Shown piece by piece: positions 58,840-64,000 of a DNA stretch of 64,000 nucleotides. This stretch comes from Certhia americana (lineage: Eukaryota > Chordata > Aves > Passeriformes > Certhiidae), in contig CM031866.1 in the NCBI GenBank assembly GCA_018697195.1, positions 3,979,418 through 4,043,417 of the forward strand, read 5' to 3'. Within the stretch, counting starts at the first letter, position 1. Each line of letters begins with the position of its first letter. The position numbers and the translations under genes were made by a program. Under the pieces are notes generated by a model, which did no database searches, had not been told where the DNA came from, and was given only the letters and a program-made list of their open reading frames with translations.

Positions 58840-60415
58840 AGGCCAAACCCTTTTTTTCTCCAGCTGGCCAGCAAGTGTGTATTTGTGTATTTAGATGTTA
58901 TTACATGTGTTATGTACAGTTTTCCTCACTGAAGATGAATCAGGCAAGAATGGGACACCATTCCTAAGTATTTTATTTTTCTCTGCATAACCTCATGGAA
59001 CGGCTCTCTTTCTTTGCCAATAAACTCAACAGAGTTCCTATTATACAAAGCTGCTCTTTTAGAGCATTTGACAGTTTTTATTTTAATTGACACAGAGGCA
59101 GTTTCAAAGTCATTGGGTTTAATGAACAATCATCTTAGCATTTGCCTGCTCAAATCCTCTTATTCCCAGCAGTTCACAATAAAGTTTATTCTAACAGTTG
59201 AAATTAAAAAAGGAGAGAGAGGCAAGTAGAAATGTTGAGGAGCTTATATAAAAATCTGCGAATCTCAAGTTTTGTGCAGTGCTGTTATGAAAGCTACTCA
59301 GCCATGCAAAGCAATAAGAGGTTTAATTACTCATTGGTAGTCCCTCTGCTGCTCCTGATGTGGCGTGTGGTATTGCAGAGGCCTGGGAGAGATAATTGAG
59401 GCATATGGGTGGAGTACAGCGCTGCTCTGGCAGCTCATCTGCTTTTTTCTCTCATCTTTGTGTGCCTTATTTCTCCTGAGGCAGAAGGCTCAACAGTTCA
59501 GCATGGAGAAGGATCCAGTAAGATGGCCATGGTTTGAAGCACATGAAGACCTCTCAAGGGAAGAGGACAATCTCCTGGTGGTCTGACAAATCCAGATCTG
59601 TCTCGATCCAAGGGTCAGCGTGAGAAACCTCTGAACCACTGAAAAAAAAGATCTATTTTCAGGTTTGGGTAATTTATCCAGTCTAGGCATTACTGGGCTC
59701 ATGTGGCCAAGGATTTAATGGCTTGTAATAGGCATAACATCAGTGACAGCCATGGCCTCTCCCTTCTGCAGGGTATTACAAGGTAAAGGGAAGGGCAGGA
59801 TTACTGAACCTGAACACAGCCTGGACCCTTAAAAGCACATGGAGAGAATATCCAAACCCAGAAATTATAAAACCTATTTATTGTTTAAGGGCAGACTAAT
59901 AATTCCATTTTAGGGCAGAATAATTCATGAAACACCTCTGATGTACAACTTCATGTGGCAACTCTGTGAGAATAAGCACTAAAAGTTTCTCCTCTGGCTT
60001 ATTAATATATGTTAATGACATTCAGCAGCTGGAAGTAAAATCGATGTTCCAGCAGGGTGTGATCAAATTGTTCTTCATAGCTGACCAGCCAGTAATTCGT
60101 GTACTACCTGTCATTGCAGCTTGGAATCCTCTTTCCTAAACTAAAATCTTTTTGCAGTTTTCACCAAATGGATAAAACAAGAAGAAATTTTATCACTATC
60201 TAAATGGAGTAATAGAGTGGCAGGACATATTTGCATTCTGAATAGATTAGCTGGTCTTTTAAATATTTATTTGTGTCTATTTTCAAAGTCCCTGATCCTC
60301 TGAAATTTTCCAAACACTTGTGATTTGACAGACTGGGAAATCTGTCTGCAGCTCCAATTATACTTGAAAAGATACATATAAATGATTTGACAAGTTAAAA
60401 ATTAGCAGTGAGTTC
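58840..60415. other. Non-coding stretch
   Basis: No gene or repeat family recognised. The portion at 60.00-60.10 kb (TTAATGACATTCAGCAGC, AAATCGATGTTCC) may be a minor extension of the next element. Confidence 0.45.
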
Positions 60416-60419
60416 TATA

Positions 60420-60960
60420 CCTAGCACGATTTGGTGAGCAGCAGTTCATAATTCATGATACTTCAACGTAAAGTTCATGTAAATGCTGTATGTGTGGGAT
60501 CCTTTAATTGGTAAGCATAAAGGTATATTGCCATTCACCTAATGTATTCTATTGCTCAACAAAAGGTTGTTGTAGTGAGCCCTGATTGTGACAAATGATT
60601 TACTATTAGGAACATTCTGTAATTATTGTTCGGTGGTACCACAGACCGATACATCATTAACATGATAGACGACCTTTTATATCAGCAAAAATAACTAAAT
60701 TAATAAAAATGGCTTCATTCCAAACCCTGTCAGAAAGCCAATACTCGAAACAATCAAGTATCAGTGATACCTGAAAAGACCAGAGTTATATTTTTGTTAA
60801 GCAAATCTTATTGTTTGTGTAATAACATTGACGTGCTGTAGAATAGAGGGTCGGGTTTTCAGCTGCTGTGAATCAATGATCTAATTAATTCTATTTATGT
60901 GGAGACACACCACTCCACATCTGTCAAGGGTATGATATGTAGGATTTTATTGTACTGCTA
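60420..60960. promoter_or_regulatory. Putative conserved non-coding element with perfect inverted repeats
   Basis: About eight CpGs (TAGCACGATTTGG, TCAACGTAAAG, TGTTCGGTGG, AGACCGATAC, TAGACGACC, ACTCGAAAC, TTGACGTGC, GGGTCGGG), many homeodomain-like cores (GATCTAATTAATTC, TTTAATTGG, ACATCATTAACATG) and two short perfect inverted repeats at 60758-60770 and 60897-60920. Repeat-free. A second strong enhancer candidate near the right end of the window. Confidence 0.55.
60897..60920. other. Perfect 8-bp stem, 8-nt loop inverted repeat
   Basis: ATGTGGAG, then ACACACCA, then CTCCACAT. The arms are exactly complementary, so a small hairpin or a spaced dimer protein-binding site is possible. No RNA gene is claimed. 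Confidence 0.75.
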
Positions 60961-60964
60961 AAAG

Positions 60965-61750
60965 CACCACTGTAAATGAAGTAACAGAAAACTTTTATTT
61001 TTGCTCCTCAGGAATTCTGGGAAGAAATGCAAGTGTGCTCTGATATACTGATTCTGCAGATGCTGCTCCCAACTCCATCCACACAAAGCCAGTGTGACTC
61101 TCCTGAGTGAATTGCTTCATTCAAATTTACACCTCCCTCATTTGAGTTTGGAAAGGCAAAAATCCAATTTTTTTACCTTTGAAGTTAAGGATTTGGAAAA
61201 CTACCTGAAGAATAATTTGTTTTCTACCCAAGATCATGAATTCTTTGTTATCTACTATCCATATTCAGTTTTAATTTTTTTCCCAAGTATTTTGTAGAAG
61301 ATATTTGGGGTAAAAAGTTTCTGAGGGAAAATATTGAGACACAAGTTCTGGAGATGTTGTTTTGCAGAATACAGATAACTTGGAGGTGATGCTGTTTGCT
61401 ATCTCCACTTAAATTCCTATCAGTTCCAGATTATTTTAACAAGGAAGATAAGTATCTTTTGGAAAATAGTGTGGATCCCCCTGGCTATCTCCCTAAGCCC
61501 ACTGAGAGCCAGAAGGAAGTAACAAACATGGGTACTGCAGTTTGGGGAAAGGTTGGAGAGAGAGGTTATGGAGCATTTCCACTCAGGAGTTTCGTTCATG
61601 CCTTAATTTCTGACATCTCCCATTCCATTTCTCATTTCAGGATGGGGCAGCCTTCAATTTAGACAGGAGGAAAAGCCATGATGAGACATGCTGGAGAAAT
61701 CCCTACAGAAAGCCATCACCACAGCTAAATGTACCACTCTGGAATATTCC
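60965..61750. other. Non-coding stretch
   Basis: No feature recognised. Confidence 0.5.
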
Positions 61751-61752
61751 TC

Positions 61753-61939
61753 TTTTTTTTTTTTTTTTATTTGGCCCCCTCCTATAACCACCCCCTCATT
61801 TTATCTCCTCTTCCTCCTCTTGTCATTCCACCTAGCTTTTTATTCCCAAGGTAGCCCAGAAAAAAACAAAAACAAAAACAAAAACAAAAACAAAAAACCC
61901 CACCAAAAACCAAAACCCAACCCAAAAAAAAAAAAAAAA
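61753..61939 (+). repeat. Low-complexity cluster: T16, pyrimidine run, (AAAAC)n, A17
   Basis: A T16 run, then pyrimidine-rich sequence, then about five AAAAC units (61861-61897), then CAAAACC variants and seventeen A. A frame of 205 codons runs across this cluster and is therefore rejected as coding. Confidence 0.88.
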
Positions 61940-61941
61940 TC

Positions 61942-62274
61942 TATAATGAACTCAGTTGGTCACTTGTCAAACGTTCATTGTCATATCTCTTTTTTTTCCC
62001 CTGATTTTGTTCAAGTTCCTTCATCAGGGACCACTCTGTGTATAGATGTGGCTTTCTCAGTTATCCATGCAGACACCACAATGATAAACAGGGCAAAGAA
62101 ATGCAGTAGTTGGATCACAAAATGTTGCAAGATAACTGATTTGGTTGGCTTCACTATGATAAAGTCTCCGGGCTTAATTCCAGTGACACATTCTGAAAGA
62201 AGAACAAAAACCCAATTAATGTGCAGGACATTGTCTTCTAATAGGCAAGGAACAAGATTTTGGGCCTTCACTCC
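61942..62274. other. Non-coding stretch
   Basis: No feature recognised. A minus-strand open frame of 128 codons (62011-62397) overlaps the SINE relic to the right and is not called. Confidence 0.45.
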
Positions 62275-62277
62275 TCC

Positions 62278-62422
62278 AGCAGCTGTGTTACAACTCACAG
62301 TGTAACCTTCAGCAAATCCCTTTATTGCATCTCTGTAAAATATTGGTAATGAATTTACGTTTTGTAAAGTGCTGGGAGATCCGCAGATGAAAAGCACTAT
62401 ATAAGCTAAGTGTTATTAATGT
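62278..62422 (+). repeat. MIR/L2-like ancient SINE relic
   Basis: GTGTAACCTTCAGCAAATCC, CATCTCTGTAAAATATTGG, then TTGTAAAGTGCTGGGAGATC, CGCAGATGAAAAGCACTATA and TAAGCTAAGTGTTATTAATG follow the conserved order of the amniote MIR/L2-type 3' half very closely. Well preserved for its likely age. The tRNA-like head is missing or decayed. Confidence 0.75.
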
Positions 62423-62424
62423 GA

Positions 62425-64000
62425 TTCACTCAGTGAAATGAAATCTCTGTTGAGCAAAATACTGTTCCGTAAAATTTGTATTTAAAGTTACATATTTTAC
62501 AGCACCAAGAGAATGAAGGTTGTGTCACTTTTTCCAACATATAAACTATATTTAGCAATTTATTCCTTGGCTTCTCTCTAAGTAAAAGAAAACAGCTTGA
62601 TGCTTAAAAATAACATTTTGTAGGCTTGACGTTCATAATTTGGACTGGAATGCTTTTTAAACAATTACTTAAAAAGAATGAAAAATCTCTTTCTGCTCAT
62701 ATAGAATAAATTTTAATTCTTGCATGGGCCATATATGTGAAGGTTAGCCATTTATCTTGAATACTTATTTCAATTTCATATGAACATTATTATACAAAAG
62801 TGTTTCTAATGTCAATCATTTTTGTATTTTCTTTTAAAGCATAACTTGCCTGTTCCTCTTGCAGCCTGTTAAACAGTGGGACAGTGTTTGGGTCCTGGAC
62901 AGCTCAGTTTTGTAGCAAAACCTCTTTTACTGCTGTGATGGGCTGAGGTGCAAAAGGTTATACAAATCACATAAATGTAAGAAAGTATATTTGACTCTTA
63001 AAACCCTTTTGATTTTATTAACTGATATTACGTAAAACATCTTCAAGGAAATTGTTTCAAACATCAGAGTTTTAACCCAATTTTTTTTTTTTTTTTAAAG
63101 ACAGAGAGCAGTAATTTCTGATCTTTTCCCATAATTCATTTTTAAGCATCTTTTTTATATAAAAAGGTTTTGGTTCACAGTGACTTCTGCCAGGAATACA
63201 ACCCAGATTTTTTATCTTGAATCAATTAATCAATTATCACAATTACTGGAGTCTAGGGAAGGAAGGAAAACCTTTTACAGAGCTTTACCAGAGGATATAA
63301 CTACTCAAGAAGCGATGAATCTGGATTCCATCTTAAGTGAAATGTTGTTATTCTGGTAAAAAACCCCAAAAATTCTGTGTAAGGGCAGTGCAAACCACTA
63401 TTTCCATTTGTTTCTTTGACTCCAACTTGTCATTGCCATACTAAGACACACCACGGTTAGACTCAAAAGTATCCTTTTATGAGCAGTTCAGACTAAATAG
63501 ACACTTTTTCTAGTTCTGGCATCTGAACTGCCACTCTAAGCTCCTATCACTTGAGCTTTTTTGTGAAAATTTCCTTCATTAGTTATGAGTTATTATCTTA
63601 GAAATCTGTTTGACTGAGTATCATATTCAACCCTCCTTTGAGGAGCTTAAGGAAACACTGAAGCATTTACCCAGATATTTTCTTCATTTATTATATAACA
63701 TCCAGATCCTGATGCAAATGATACCCTAACATATTGTGAATGTCTAGCCACCAGACATGAACTTCTCAAAAAAGTCTGCAGGCTATAGCTAACCTGGAAA
63801 AGCACAGCTTTGAACTGGGAATAGAACCTCCAGAGAAATGCAAACCCAACTGATTGAGGAGGTAATGCAGTGTTTTGTAAAGAAAAGCACACAATGCCTG
63901 TTGGAGCCATGGTCCTGTTTATAGCAAAGAGATGATGGAGCTACCTTGAACTTTTTTGTAGCAAGGTCTATAGCTACTTTTAATTCTGATGTAATATAAT
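62425..64000. other. Non-coding stretch to window end
   Basis: AT-rich DNA with a T16 run at 63081-63096. No gene, RNA or repeat family recognised. Confidence 0.5.

Larger units (their letters stand above)
1..64000. other. Avian intergenic (gene-desert) or giant-intron DNA
   Basis: Seen: no long open frame with a recognisable domain, no CpG island, several CR1 LINE 3' ends of the bird type, ancient SINE relics, many A or T homopolymers and scattered CpG-retaining blocks. Known: CR1 is the dominant retrotransposon of birds, and bird gene deserts often hold conserved non-coding elements of developmental genes. Inferred: the whole window is non-coding, either intergenic or inside one very long intron. 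An isolated short exon could be missed by eye. Confidence 0.82.

Noticed and set aside
60897..60920. microRNA-like hairpin
   Set aside because: An 8-bp stem is far too short for a microRNA precursor. Kept only as an inverted repeat.
61688..62305. 205-codon open frame (+)
   Set aside because: Runs through T16, (AAAAC)n and A17 low-complexity tracts that generate F-rich and KNKNK segments.
62011..62397. 128-codon minus-strand frame
   Set aside because: Overlaps an ancient SINE relic and has no recognisable domain.

Overview
This window looks like vertebrate, and specifically avian, nuclear DNA. The deciding evidence is a set of CR1 LINE 3' ends with the chicken-type tail (ATGATCTTTAAGG, then CTTCCAA, then short ATTCTRTG-like units). 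They lie at about 19.6, 32.6-33.0, 37.2, 42.0-42.3, 44.9-45.3, 50.8 and 53.0 kb. There are also several very old MIR/L2-like SINE relics and other sauropsid-type ancient repeats. Repeat load is low, CpG is generally depleted, and base composition is AT-rich with many homopolymer runs, all of which fits a bird macrochromosome. Species and chromosome cannot be named from the sequence.

I find no convincing protein-coding gene, exon series, rRNA, tRNA, CpG-island promoter or viral or bacterial element. The open frames are short (the longest is about 246 codons), carry no recognisable domain, and often run through repeats or low-complexity runs. The window is best read as a gene desert or a very large intron.

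Layout: 1-8.2 kb is plain AT-rich DNA with one ancient palindromic repeat (6.66-6.73 kb). From 8.2 to 25 kb there are scattered putative conserved non-coding elements (8.2-8.7, 10.4-11.0, 16.5-16.7, 20.9-21.1, 24.9-25.1 kb), a guanine-rich polypurine block, TG and AC microsatellites and SINE relics. The 25-31.3 kb stretch is plain. From 31.4 to 38 kb there is a run of probable elements (31.4-32.0, 33.6-33.8, 37.6-38.0 kb) interleaved with CR1 and SINE copies. From 38 to 54.5 kb it is mostly plain, with CR1 copies, long A tracts and candidate elements at 48.1, 50.0, 51.8-52.2 and 54.2 kb. The densest candidate regulatory block lies at 57.5-58.8 kb, followed by another at 60.4-61.0 kb. The right end holds an AAAAC array and a further SINE relic.

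Working interpretation (inference): several short repeat-free blocks keep CpG dinucleotides and are rich in TAAT/ATTA homeodomain, SOX-like and octamer-like motifs. This is the usual appearance of a long-range enhancer landscape around a developmental regulator whose gene lies outside the window. No alignment could be run, so each conserved-element call rests on composition and motif content only.
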